Origin: Verrucomicrobia bacterium LW23
GTDB taxonomy: Bacteria > Verrucomicrobiota > Verrucomicrobiia > Methylacidiphilales > UBA1321
Assembly (NCBI GenBank): GCA_003054695.1
Contig: QAZA01000053.1
Coordinates: forward strand, 168,224 to 232,223
Reading direction: 5' to 3'
DNA: 64,000 nt
Of the stretch, positions 1 to 7,514 are shown in pieces; position 1 is the stretch's first letter; every line of letters begins with the position of its first letter. Position numbers and translations under genes: made by a program. The notes beneath the pieces were generated by a model that ran no database searches, was not told where the DNA came from, and worked only from the letters and a program-made list of their open reading frames with translations.

Positions 1-2
1 TC

Positions 3-515
3 CCCTGGGATATTTTGCTTGCGCAAGAGTGTTTCTCGGCAAACTGCGGTCCTATTTCTTTTGCTACGGCCGTAAGGGAAGAGATCACGGATGTCATCAG
101 GCATTTTCCCAATTTCCCAGCTAGGTCTCATACTACCTTCCGTGACATGTGCCGTGCTTGTCGTGACTACGGGTGCACATTTGAAGTGGTGCCTCGAACC
201 CTGCCCACAAGTGGCGTTGCACTTGTTCAGTGGCTTGGACCCTGGATTGAAAAGGACTTTCGAGGACGTAAGAGCCTTCAGCATACCCACTGGATTGCAG
301 TGGCCGGCGACTGGTGCTTCGATCTAAATCACACAGATTGGACCAGGGTATCCTTCTGGGAAAATTCTATTGCTGTAGAGCTGATGAATGATCATTGCGG
401 CGCTTTCGGCTGGCAAGTTAAATACGGAATTGAAATTCAAGCGAAGGACAATTCTTGCTCGTCGGGGATGCGGCGGTCGATTTTCGGCGGCTTAGGAGGG
501 CGCGAGGACTTTTGA
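3..515 (+). CDS. Partial cysteine-peptidase-like protein, cut by left window edge
   Basis: The frame is open to the left edge, so the 5' end lies outside the window; a TTG at 15 is only a possible start. The readable part (about 170 residues) has NCGP followed by a helix-like stretch, then HTHWIAVAGDWCFDLN about 80 residues later. A Cys in a CGP context, followed by His and Asp/Asn, is the arrangement of C39-like and other papain-fold peptidases, but the catalytic role is inferred. The last 79 nt overlap the 3' end of the convergent minus-strand gene. The C-terminal tail (SIFGGLGGREDF) looks unstructured. It could instead be a non-catalytic papain-fold protein. It adjoins the unusual GHKL/STAS operon and may belong to the same island. 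Confidence 0.5.
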   Translation, partial: PWDILLAQECFSANCGPISFATAVREEITDVIRHFPNFPARSHTTFRDMCRACRDYGCTFEVVPRTLPTSGVALVQWLGPWIEKDFRGRKSLQHTHWIAVAGDWCFDLNHTDWTRVSFWENSIAVELMNDHCGAFGWQVKYGIEIQAKDNSCSSGMRRSIFGGLGGREDF

Positions 516-1546
516 ATACGTTCCATGTATTGCGGGTAGAGTTTAATGTTGTCAGCTAGTATGCCTTCGATAGACATTCCATTGAGTAACAAGGTTTTTT
601 TCCATTTCAGCAAGCCCTTGTTGTCATAGACCAAGGCTTCCCTATGCGTAGCTGCCATGAACGGTTTTGAATCCATGATACTAAAGCTGGGGAAAAGTGC
701 CTTTGCTGTGTTATGGAATCTTGCAGCTCCAATTAGTATCGGATGTATAGCCTTTCCCAAAATTTGTTGTAAATCTGCCAGTGATTTAATTTCCTTTTCA
801 TTCGATCCAGTCTGAAATTCTTTGGCTACAATAGTTATTTCAGGATGTTCCATAAGGAATCTGGCCCATGTATCCCAATGCTGATCACGGAATGCGTTTA
901 AATGAAGAACAGGCGGAATACCTGCATTACTAAATCGTTCTGCTGTTAATATTATTCGCTTAATATTGCGCAGCACGTGAAAGCCCGTCATGTCTGTAAA
1001 AAGTGAGTAATTGGGGCAAGTTACAAGATCTATATTTAACAATTTGAGCGACGCGGGAAGTGCATACTTAAGATGATTTTTCCAAAAATTTTCTATATGC
1101 CTGTCTTGATCACATCCCACTAATACAATCTTCGTATTTGCGGAAATTCTAAAATAGTCTTCCAACTCGGCACGCGACTTAAAATTACAACCCCTAAAAT
1201 TCCCCTTTTTAGAGATGAACAATTGATGCAAAGGAATAGCCACCCATGGCACATTTTTGAGTAAGCCATTTCGAGAAACACCGTCGTGAATTTTAGGAAT
1301 ATATCTCGGAAGCACTTCAGCACTCATGCCCTTGATAGTGGTATGACATCCCATGTCCAAGAGCCCTCCCACATCGTCCCATTTCTTCCAGAATTCATCA
1401 GAAAGTCTGGGATCCATGTTAGGATCCTTCGGATGGGGTTTTCCGCTTGGGATGCAGCCCATTTTATCAAGAGCGGGAAGCCCTGTCCCACCACATTGGG
1501 AGTAGACAATGCACTCAGCGCATGAGTTTGGGACCAGACTATTCAT
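437..1546 (-). CDS. Cysteine-cluster protein, DUF4417-like, last gene of the GHKL/STAS operon
   Basis: About 369 residues from the ATG at 1546, which follows the TAA of the upstream gene by one base (TAAAATG). An upstream in-frame ATG at 1612 would overlap that gene by 65 nt and is less likely. The N-terminus has a cysteine set, CAECIVYSQC plus a later MGC (Cys 9, 12, 18 and 31 from this start), that could bind a metal or Fe-S cluster. The centre has CPNYSLFTDMTGFHVLRNIK, then GIPPVLHLNA and ITIVAKEFQTG, alternating strand and helix like a TIM barrel. This resembles DUF4417-type proteins as I recall them. No enzymatic activity can be assigned. It is translated downstream of the GHKL ATPase and STAS-like genes. 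AT-rich compared with genes after 4.2 kb. Confidence 0.6.
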   Translation of the reverse strand: MNSLVPNSCAECIVYSQCGGTGLPALDKMGCIPSGKPHPKDPNMDPRLSDEFWKKWDDVGGLLDMGCHTTIKGMSAEVLPRYIPKIHDGVSRNGLLKNVPWVAIPLHQLFISKKGNFRGCNFKSRAELEDYFRISANTKIVLVGCDQDRHIENFWKNHLKYALPASLKLLNIDLVTCPNYSLFTDMTGFHVLRNIKRIILTAERFSNAGIPPVLHLNAFRDQHWDTWARFLMEHPEITIVAKEFQTGSNEKEIKSLADLQQILGKAIHPILIGAARFHNTAKALFPSFSIMDSKPFMAATHREALVYDNKGLLKWKKTLLLNGMSIEGILADNIKLYPQYMERIQKSSRPPKPPKIDRRIPDEQELSFA

Positions 1547-1547
1547 T

Positions 1548-1925
1548 TTAGTTGAGCGCCACCCAAAAGGTGCCGCAAAAATCGGGAGGTTGCTCAATCC
1601 TTCCTGGATCAACTCTGCCGTGGGGAGCTGTTGCCAAATCAGGGCGGATTTCCTTCAGGATTTCCATTCCTTCTTCGCTAACAGTGCCGATACATTTTGC
1701 ATCGAGATAAATCTCAACCTTGCCAAGGTTTCGATTGAATAGGTGAATACGAGCTTCTGCCTGAATTTGTTCAGATGAACCACTAGCTGTGCATTCTATC
1801 AGTATGACGTCCCGGTTGGACTTGGTACCGGTCAACAAGTCCGGTGTCAGGATTTCCTCCTCCATCACAGTAGCTGTACTTTCCTCAAACTTCTTAAATT
1901 GCTTGCGACGTTTGCCTTCTCCCAT
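1548..1925 (-). CDS. Unknown 125-aa protein in GHKL/STAS operon
   Basis: The ATG at 1925 overlaps the stop of the upstream STAS-like gene (TAATG), so translational coupling is likely. The first 15 residues are very basic (GEGKRRKQFKKF). The middle reads as beta-rich (VILIECTASGSSEQIQAEAR, then KVEIYLDAKCIGTVSEEGMEILKEI). The tail is Pro/Gly-rich and contains one Cys (PPDFCGTFWVALN). I do not recognise the family. Its fixed place between the STAS-like and cysteine-cluster genes suggests a partner protein of the same system. Not a membrane protein, no signal peptide. Confidence 0.6.
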   Translation of the reverse strand: MGEGKRRKQFKKFEESTATVMEEEILTPDLLTGTKSNRDVILIECTASGSSEQIQAEARIHLFNRNLGKVEIYLDAKCIGTVSEEGMEILKEIRPDLATAPHGRVDPGRIEQPPDFCGTFWVALN

Positions 1926-2536
1926 TAGATGTTCCTCCGTGAATGAGTTTGGTATATCCAGTTTCTTGCCACTCGCTTGCGAGCGGCTAACCTAAGCTTT
2001 GAAAGTGTAACCAACCGGTTGTTCCAAGTTGTCTGCCCAGAGCAATTGCTGGGGTACTTTTCGAACAGATCAGCAGCTGTAGCTGGCCCATGCGAATCCA
2101 GAATCTTCAAGCTTTCAGAAACAGCTTTTTCAAGCCTTCCGGTCCATACATAGTCTGAGTCTTCTGGCTCTTTGGATGTACGGATTGCAATCCCGCGGCC
2201 GGCAAAGTACTCAGAAAGTTCTGTTTCCAGATCTTCTGACGATACCCCTACGAATGCAGGAGCAATATTTTCGTGGATGTCCCCCCCGCGTCCATCTACA
2301 GCAAAAAATGGGGAGAGAAACTCACGGAGGAAGCTGGAAGAAACTGTCTCGACGGCCGAAAGGTCAATTCGGACCAAGTCGCCTTCAATCGTGTTTAAGT
2401 TAGAGGCTAAAATCTCGTCCGTAGTTAACTTCCTAAGAGCGTCAGCTGCTTTTTGTCCGGAAATGCTTCCGGCTAAAATTGTGGTGTTGCCGCAAATGGC
2501 TCTGGTGTTGATGAGCATTGCGACGATCATATTCAT
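1925..2536 (-). CDS. STAS-like (DUF4325-type) protein with C-terminal winged helix
   Basis: 203 residues. Residues 54-75 (RIDLSAVETVSSSFLREFL) match the STAS-like/DUF4325 pattern, in which a hydrophobic strand is followed by a loop ending in SSSFL. Such proteins resemble anti-sigma-factor antagonists and are commonly paired with GHKL ATPases. Residues 140-197 (ILDSHGPATAADLFEKYPSN through WNNRLVTLSKLRLAARKR) look like a winged helix-turn-helix with a recognition helix near WNNRLVTLSKL. The protein may therefore couple a switch domain to nucleic-acid binding. It starts 13 nt after the GHKL stop and overlaps the next gene by TAATG. An alternative start is the second Met at 2530. Confidence 0.72.
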   Translation of the reverse strand: MNMIVAMLINTRAICGNTTILAGSISGQKAADALRKLTTDEILASNLNTIEGDLVRIDLSAVETVSSSFLREFLSPFFAVDGRGGDIHENIAPAFVGVSSEDLETELSEYFAGRGIAIRTSKEPEDSDYVWTGRLEKAVSESLKILDSHGPATAADLFEKYPSNCSGQTTWNNRLVTLSKLRLAARKRVARNWIYQTHSRRNI

Positions 2537-2549
2537 TTCTAAAAATGAA

Positions 2550-3389
2550 TCAACATATTTCTAAGGCTGTTTCGGCTGGAACTCCTCTAAATGACACGAC
2601 AACCGTGATCTGGCTTCCAAATCCTCCCGCTTTCGGGAAAAAATGACGCATCCGTTCTTTTCCTCTTTGCTTTATCTCGACCACGCTGTTCCCGCTCCGA
2701 AGGTATACGAGGCCATTTAGATCGACGAGAGATTGAAACAATTGCTTGTAGCCACCTCCGCTTGTTTCCCCGGGCCGTGAAGTGGCTTCCTTATCAATGA
2801 CGGCCTGCAATGCGTCTTGCTCTCGCTGTAAGGATTTCCAATGGGGCAATTTCTTAAGCGAAGCCAGGAAACCCATTCCAACATCGGCGACCGAAAATGT
2901 AAGCACTCCATCTCGAACATGGTAACCTGCGAGGGCGCTACATGGGGCACCCTCCAAGAATGCGTGCCAGGGCACGTTGTCCGCCATTTCCCACAGGGTT
3001 CGTGCCAAAGCTTTTACGACCTTGCCCTTACTTTCATTCGAAGCACAAATTCTAAACCGATCCAGAAATCGCAGCCATTCATCCCTCACAACGTCGTCTT
3101 TGGATAAAATGGGCCAGACTCCATAGGAAGTATGCGTAAACTCGCGATCCGCGTTTAAAGTCGATCCAAGATTGTAGTATTCCTCCACAAAACTATACGA
3201 TGCAAACGACGGCATCTCCTCTTTGCCGTCGGTTACCTGCTTCATCCGGAGCCGATTAAGGCAAAGTGTGTACCATAAAGCCGTCGCCAAAGTAAAATTC
3301 TGGCCCTTCAGTACTTCATCAATACTTTGCGCAGTCCCCGATTCCAGGATCTTAGTGAGGTTAACAATTGCGGGATTTCCGAGAAGCAT
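2550..3389 (-). CDS. GHKL-fold ATPase, first gene of the island operon
   Basis: 279 residues. The C-terminal half carries the Bergerat ATP-binding motifs: an N-box (LWEMADNV, Glu134/Asp137/Asn138), a G1 box (DVGMG, 169-173) and a G2-like box (SGGGYKQL, 210-217). There is no histidine phospho-acceptor domain, sensor domain or membrane segment, so this is a soluble kinase/ATPase of the anti-sigma or MutL-like type. The N-terminal 120 residues are mainly helical and unassigned. It is followed at once by a STAS-like gene, the classic partner arrangement (kinase plus antagonist). It begins 24 bp after the truncated end of a broken winged-helix gene, at a composition change, so the promoter must lie in or just beyond the 3390-3412 gap. 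Confidence 0.75.
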   Translation of the reverse strand: MLLGNPAIVNLTKILESGTAQSIDEVLKGQNFTLATALWYTLCLNRLRMKQVTDGKEEMPSFASYSFVEEYYNLGSTLNADREFTHTSYGVWPILSKDDVVRDEWLRFLDRFRICASNESKGKVVKALARTLWEMADNVPWHAFLEGAPCSALAGYHVRDGVLTFSVADVGMGFLASLKKLPHWKSLQREQDALQAVIDKEATSRPGETSGGGYKQLFQSLVDLNGLVYLRSGNSVVEIKQRGKERMRHFFPKAGGFGSQITVVVSFRGVPAETALEIC

Positions 3390-3412
3390 GGATTAATATT
3401 ATGTCATGTTTC

Positions 3413-4196
3413 TTAATTTAAATCCATAGAATAGCCGGTTTGTGAGGCGAGACCGGAGGGATGCGCAGTAGAATTGGGGGATGACAAAAGCGCGGCAATA
3501 ATCTCGGCCCGCGCATTTGTACCAAACAGGGCACGCAATTTGATCAGCAGAAGCTCGGGGTTCCTGGCTACCTGCGGTGCTATTGCATCCTGACGCAGGT
3601 TATAGGGGCCGCGAGTAAAGCCGTAGGATAAGAAGTGGGGATCCTCATTTCCATACAGTTTCTCACCAGGCCTGGCATAAGAACCGGGACCGCTTGCGTT
3701 CAGAAACAGAGCCTGCTGCTCATTGCCGAGGACAGTGGGAATAGAGATTTCCCCGACCGGAATATGCAGAGCTTTCCATTTGGAAAGACGGCTGTTCTGG
3801 CTGACGATAGTGGACATCGCAGCCAGGACTTTAGGGTTGCCCAGGGAGGCTGTCTGACTAAGTGTCTTCAGTCGCTGGATGTTGATCAGTCGCCCATATT
3901 CGTGGAGCCAGTGGAGGGACTCGTCGAACAGGCGTGCGTCAAAACGCCCAATCTCGCTCGTCGCCAGGAGGAGTGCTTCCGGGTCGAGAGGGCGGCCTGG
4001 GATCGGTCAGTTGTTTGTTTACATCCAGCTGTGCGATGATATCGACGTCCCTCGTCGTCCGCGCGTTGTAGTGGCCGGCGAGCATGGCGGCGCCGCCACA
4101 GATGACGAGATCATGGCGCGGAATGCCTTCGTTGCGCATGACTTCTTCCAGAAAAGTGAAGGCTTCATGGCGCTTGTCAGGGTTTATTCTGGCCAT
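3413..4196 (-). pseudogene. Broken nucleotidyltransferase fused to a truncated winged-helix gene
   Basis: From the ATG at 4196 the first about 60 codons encode a nucleotidyltransferase N-terminus (VICGGAAMLAGHYNARTT then RDVDII, the GG...RxTxDxD pattern of AbiEii/DUF6036-like proteins). The frame then becomes senseless near 4010. In another frame, from about 3985, a second protein begins mid-gene (LDPEALLLATSEIGRFDARL, LLIKLRALFGTNARAEIIAA, HPSGLASQTGYS). That is typical of a winged-helix protein often encoded beside such nucleotidyltransferases. It stops at 3413 just inside the helix-turn-helix (GYSMDLN). So two neighbouring genes have been fused by a deletion with frameshift, and the second has lost its 3' end where the GHKL operon begins. 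The 134-codon open stretch at 3413-3817 has no convincing independent start. Confidence 0.7.
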
Positions 4197-4240
4197 AATG
4201 TGTAATCAGACTCTGTTTATGAGAGTTTTATTACACATTA
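4196..4240. promoter_or_regulatory. Nested inverted repeat upstream of the broken nucleotidyltransferase gene
   Basis: Perfect 11-bp arms TAATGTGTAAT (4196-4206) and ATTACACATTA (4230-4240) enclose a second inverted pair ACTCT (4210-4214) and AGAGT (4222-4226). The left arm begins at the start codon of the nucleotidyltransferase relic. This placement fits an operator for an autoregulated gene pair; as RNA it would form an interrupted hairpin. No T-tract follows, so a terminator is less likely. Confidence 0.5.
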
Positions 4241-4286
4241 GCAAGCTCCGTGACGTTGGAGCCCATTCCAGGGTGCGGGCCCGCGC

Positions 4287-4760
4287 TCAGGCGTGATCTT
4301 CAGCTGATTTCCCCAGGTTCACGGACGTGTCTTCCTCCCACTGCAGGCCCCACTCCTTGAGCGCGCGCAGGGCGGGGAGCAGACCCTGGCCTTTTGGCGT
4401 TAGCCGGTAGCTGAGGCGCACGGCTCCGGGGCGCACGGGCACGGTTTCGATGATGTCGTGCTGGGTGAGGCGCTGCAGGCGCTCCGTGAGGATGTTGGAG
4501 GGGATGCGTTCGGGCGATTCCATAAATTCGCGGAACCGCGTTTTGCCACACACGAGATCGCGGATGATGAGCAGCGTCCAGCGATCGCCGATGATATCCA
4601 GCGCGCACGCGACGGGACACCGAGAGCGGCGCGGCGCTTTTTTCCCCGCGTCCGCCTGTGTCGGCTGAGCTGCCCGCGCCGCCCGGGCTTGCGCGGGGCG
4701 TGCGGCTGCAGGGGCGGGTTCGGTTCGATCGCTTGGTTCGGAACTGCTCGAGCTGCTCAT
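4287..4760 (-). CDS. HxlR-family transcriptional regulator
   Basis: 157 residues. Residues 47-145 hold the HxlR winged helix: RCPVACALDIIGDRWTLLII at the N-terminus, then CGKTRFREFMESPERIPSNI (here Leu/Asn replace the usual Ser-x-Lys), LTERLQRL and YRLTPKGQGLLPAL. The first 45 residues are a Ser/Ala/Pro-rich, Arg-containing extension not usual in the family. HxlR proteins are small dimeric regulators that typically control a divergent gene and respond to electrophiles or other stress. Here the divergent genes encode a DinB-like protein and a MATE exporter. The 67-bp gap between the start codons contains a perfect 15-bp inverted repeat that is the likely operator. Confidence in the family is high; the effector is unknown. 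Confidence 0.92.
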   Translation of the reverse strand: MSSSSSSEPSDRTEPAPAAARPAQARAARAAQPTQADAGKKAPRRSRCPVACALDIIGDRWTLLIIRDLVCGKTRFREFMESPERIPSNILTERLQRLTQHDIIETVPVRPGAVRLSYRLTPKGQGLLPALRALKEWGLQWEEDTSVNLGKSAEDHA

Positions 4761-4776
4761 GGGGAGGAAATCTTAC

Positions 4777-4813
4777 CAACTAATTTACTTGCAATCTACA
4801 AGTAAATTAGTTG
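4777..4813. promoter_or_regulatory. Perfect palindrome, likely HxlR operator
   Basis: Arms CAACTAATTTACTTG (4777-4791) and CAAGTAAATTAGTTG (4799-4813) are exact inverted copies separated by 7 bp. A third partial half-site, CAAGTAAAT (4821-4829), runs into the ATG of the plus-strand gene at 4828. The palindrome lies between the divergent HxlR and DinB-like genes, where an autoregulating HxlR dimer would be expected to bind. Position and symmetry are seen directly; binding is inferred. Confidence 0.75.
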
Positions 4814-4827
4814 TACTTTGCAAGTAA

Positions 4828-5433
4828 ATGAAAACTTCAACTGCTCCCTCGACGTCCAGTTCCGCTTCCGAGCCCCGGCTGGATCCACCCGGTGCGGGGC
4901 TCCCTGCTCTGGAACACATGATCGCCAACATGCTCTTTGCCTGGTCGTGTCTGAGCGGATCCCGAGAGCGGTTTACCCGCACCTTTCAGGCCGAACGCGA
5001 GCGCGTTGTCTCCCTGGCGCGGCGGTGCGACGCGGAGTCCGGCGCGCGGCGCGTGCTTATCCGCCGCCTGCCGGGGCTTGAGGACAGCAGCCGCTACTGG
5101 TCGGTCTTCATGACGCTGGAGCACCTGTGTCTGGTCCACGAGGGCATAGCGCGCGTCATCACCTCTTTGGGCCAGGGCAAAGTGCCTCCGGGAAAAGCCA
5201 GCACCGCCGCTGTAAAGCCTGCGCCGGGCGCGGACGAACGCACGATCGAGACATTTGAGCTCTCGTGCGACAAGGTGCTGAAAGCCGCGGAGTCGGTGCC
5301 CGATCTGCGCACCGGCGCCCGCTACGATCACCCGTGGTTTGGTGCGCTGGACGCGTATGGATGGTATGCTATGGCGCCCTTCCACCTGCGGCTGCATCGC
5401 AGGCAGATTGAGGTTATCCGCGCAGGCCTGTGA
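4828..5433 (+). CDS. DinB-like (metal-binding four-helix) protein
   Basis: 201 residues. After an unstructured start of about 25 residues, a helical core includes WSVFMTLEHLCLVHEGIARV and, near the C-terminus, HPWFGALDAYGWYAMAPFHL followed by RLHRRQIEVI. The three spaced histidines (about 113, 170 and 190) fit the DinB/YfiT metal site. Some family members act as thiol-dependent transferases or bacillithiol/mycothiol enzymes, but the function here is not predictable. The ATG at 4828 sits directly beside an HxlR operator half-site. The TGA overlaps a GTG start for the MATE exporter (GTGA), so the two are one operon. Confidence 0.65.
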   Translation: MKTSTAPSTSSSASEPRLDPPGAGLPALEHMIANMLFAWSCLSGSRERFTRTFQAERERVVSLARRCDAESGARRVLIRRLPGLEDSSRYWSVFMTLEHLCLVHEGIARVITSLGQGKVPPGKASTAAVKPAPGADERTIETFELSCDKVLKAAESVPDLRTGARYDHPWFGALDAYGWYAMAPFHLRLHRRQIEVIRAGL

Positions 5434-6911
5434 GAGCGTGTGAGCTTATGAGAAATCCAACTTCGACACCCGCGGGCGATGCGCTGGCAGACGCGCAGGC
5501 GCAGGCACATCCTCAGGATCAGACGCAGGCTCAGGAGGATGGGCAGGCACGCGTGCATGGAAACAGCGCATCTCAGGCGCGCATTCACATGCTGCTCACG
5601 GCGCCCGTGCTGAGCGCGATGCTTCACCTTGCGCTGCCCACCATTGTCGTGCTTTTCGTACAGACTCTGGTGAGCGTGGCGGAGACCTACTTCGTGAGCT
5701 TCCTCGGGACAGATGTAGTGGCAGGCGTCGCTCTGGTATTTCCCACGCTGCTCCTCATGACCACCATGTCCAACGGCGGCATGGGTGGCGGAGTCTCCTC
5801 CGCCATTGGCCGTGCGCTGGGCGCGGGCCGGCTGCAGGATGCGAACCGCCTGGTGCTGCATGCGCTGGTTCTGGCAGTCATCTGCGGCGTGCTTTCGAGC
5901 GCCGTTGCGCTTTACTTTGGCCCTGCGCTTTACCGCAGCATGGGAGGATCCGGCAAAAGCCTGGATGCCGCGGTGCTTTACTCGGGGCTGCTCTTTGCCT
6001 TTGCGGTGCCTGTATGGTGCGTCAACCTGCTGGCGGCGGCATTGCGCGGCGCGGGTAACGTCAAGGCGCCTGCCCTCATCATCCTGGGTGGAGCGGCGCT
6101 TCTCATCCCGCTCTCTCCGCTGCTGATCTTTGGGCTGGGCCCGATGCCCGCGCTGGGCGTGGCGGGCGCGGCTGTCGCAGTGGATTTGTACTACGTGATT
6201 GCGCTGGGCGTCCTTGTCGCCTACCTGCGCTCCGGCACCGCCGGGCTGCTGCTGGAGTGGAGCGGGCTGGAGTGGCGGTACTTTGCGGATATTCTGCGGA
6301 TAGGCGCGCTGTCCTCCCTGGGCACCGTGCAAGGCAATCTGACACTGCTGATGGTGACCGGAGCCGTAGGCCACTTTGGCGAGCATGCGCTGGCCGGCTA
6401 TGGCCTTGCCTCGCGTATCGACGCTCTGCTCATCCCCCTGATGTTCGGCCTGGGGACGGCGGTAAGTACGCTCGTCAGCGCCAACATCGGCGCCGGCCAG
6501 CTGAGCCGCGCGCATCGTGTTGCGTGGACGGGCGCCCTGCTGGCCGGTGCCTTCGCGCAAATCTCCGGCATCGCGGCCGCGCTCTTCCCGCACGCATGGC
6601 TAAGCCTCTTTTCCCACGACCCCGAGGTGCTGGCTGCCGGCGTGAGCTACCTGCATATCGTGGCGCCCTTCTACGGATTCTTCGGCTTTGGATTCCTCAT
6701 CTACTTCGTGGGACAAGGCGCGGGCCGAGTGGGCATTCCGTTCCTCGCGGGCAGCGTCCGCCTCATCATCTCCGCCGGCATCGGCTGGGGCGTCGTCCAC
6801 TACTGGGGAGCCAGCCTGGTTCACCTCTACGAGCTCATCGCCCTCTCCATGATTCTTTTCGCAGCCACCAACACCGTGGCGCTGGTCCGCTGGAGCCGAG
6901 CTGCGGCGTAA
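5430..6911 (+). CDS. MATE-family multidrug efflux transporter
   Basis: 493 residues from a GTG overlapping the previous stop (an ATG at 5448 is the alternative). After a 45-residue hydrophilic, Gln/Ala-rich head, about twelve membrane segments follow in two similar bundles. The first bundle starts at LTAPVLSAMLHLALPTIVVL with LVSVAETYFVSFLG, then GGVSSAIGRALGAGR. The second starts at YFADILRIGALSSLGTVQGN. These are MATE hallmarks. Members export cationic drugs or metabolites using a Na+ or H+ gradient across the inner membrane. The gene is translationally coupled to a DinB-like protein under a divergent HxlR regulator, which suggests inducible detoxification. Confidence 0.93.
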   Translation: MRACELMRNPTSTPAGDALADAQAQAHPQDQTQAQEDGQARVHGNSASQARIHMLLTAPVLSAMLHLALPTIVVLFVQTLVSVAETYFVSFLGTDVVAGVALVFPTLLLMTTMSNGGMGGGVSSAIGRALGAGRLQDANRLVLHALVLAVICGVLSSAVALYFGPALYRSMGGSGKSLDAAVLYSGLLFAFAVPVWCVNLLAAALRGAGNVKAPALIILGGAALLIPLSPLLIFGLGPMPALGVAGAAVAVDLYYVIALGVLVAYLRSGTAGLLLEWSGLEWRYFADILRIGALSSLGTVQGNLTLLMVTGAVGHFGEHALAGYGLASRIDALLIPLMFGLGTAVSTLVSANIGAGQLSRAHRVAWTGALLAGAFAQISGIAAALFPHAWLSLFSHDPEVLAAGVSYLHIVAPFYGFFGFGFLIYFVGQGAGRVGIPFLAGSVRLIISAGIGWGVVHYWGASLVHLYELIALSMILFAATNTVALVRWSRAAA

Positions 6912-6937
6912 AGCGCGCCGAGAGCTCAATCGACTCT

Positions 6938-6990
6938 TATACTGGAGTTGACGTCATTAATCGTCCAGTCCGGCGACGTCAGCTCGTATA
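6938..6990. terminator. Long hairpin downstream of the MATE gene
   Basis: TATAC (6938-6942) and GAGTTGACGTC (6945-6955) pair with GACGTCAGCTC (6975-6985) and GTATA (6986-6990). That gives about 16 paired positions with one G-U pair, a 2-nt bulge and a 19-nt loop. It lies 27 bp after the MATE stop. There is no T-run, so it may be a processing or non-canonical termination structure. Confidence 0.4.
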
Positions 6991-7090
6991 GAAGCGTAGC
7001 CTCGGAATATACCTGTCGAAAAGATGAATCAATTTCAGCACTTCCGGGGTAGTATTCCGGGCAAAACCTCACGGTAGCGCTAATATTCGC

Positions 7091-7300
7091 TCAGTCATCC
7101 AGGGGCTCCACGCCCAGCCGGCTGAGCCGTTCAAGGCCTTCTTTCATGGCCTTGATTGCCTCGGGCGAATACCCCTGCCAGTCCTTCACCTCACCGATAA
7201 TCCGCAGAGGTTCGCGCGAGCGGAATGACTTGGTGGGATTGCCCCGAAATTTCTTGTCCGTAAGGTTGGGGTCATCTTCAACCGGGCCGGTCGGCTCCAC
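7091..7300 (-). CDS. Small hypothetical protein, 69 aa
   Basis: GTG start at 7300 with a good ribosome site (GAGGAGA about 8 nt upstream). The product is charged: Pro/Asp-rich at the start, then KDWQGYSPEAIKAMKEGLER forming an amphipathic helix. I do not recognise the family. It overlaps the end of the upstream 77-aa ORF by 23 nt. It lies in a decayed region, so it may be a survivor of a larger lost locus. Confidence 0.45.
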   Translation of the reverse strand: MEPTGPVEDDPNLTDKKFRGNPTKSFRSREPLRIIGEVKDWQGYSPEAIKAMKEGLERLSRLGVEPLDD

Positions 7301-7511
7301 GATCTAGATTCTCCTCGTCGGGACTGGAGGTTAGACTGACGCAGGTGGTGACCCCATCCTGCCCTGTGATCTCCAAAGAAACGTCCGGACTGACCAGGTC
7401 CCCTGTCTTCAGCGCTGGCGGATGTGACTTCGGAAGACCTTGCCCTTGCCCGTACTCACGCGTGAAGAGGTGCCACGTCGACGAGGCACAGCACGACCAT
7501 CGTTTGACCAT
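7278..7511 (-). CDS. Small hypothetical ORF, 77 aa
   Basis: The ATG at 7511 lies 3 nt after the stop of the ABC-F relic. The C-terminal half (TGDLVSPDVSLEITGQDGVT...) looks protein-like, with alternating hydrophobic residues. The N-terminal half (VKRWSCCASSTWHLF...) does not, so this could be a 3' fragment read into from unrelated sequence. It overlaps the following 69-aa gene. No family recognised. Confidence 0.3.
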   Translation of the reverse strand: MVKRWSCCASSTWHLFTREYGQGQGLPKSHPPALKTGDLVSPDVSLEITGQDGVTTCVSLTSSPDEENLDRGADRPG

Positions 7512-7514
7512 TAC

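Noticed and set aside
5328..6593. 421-codon minus-strand open frame, very Arg/Gln/His-rich
   Set aside because: Lies antisense to the MATE transporter gene; composition is that of a GC-rich gene read backwards and no motif is present.
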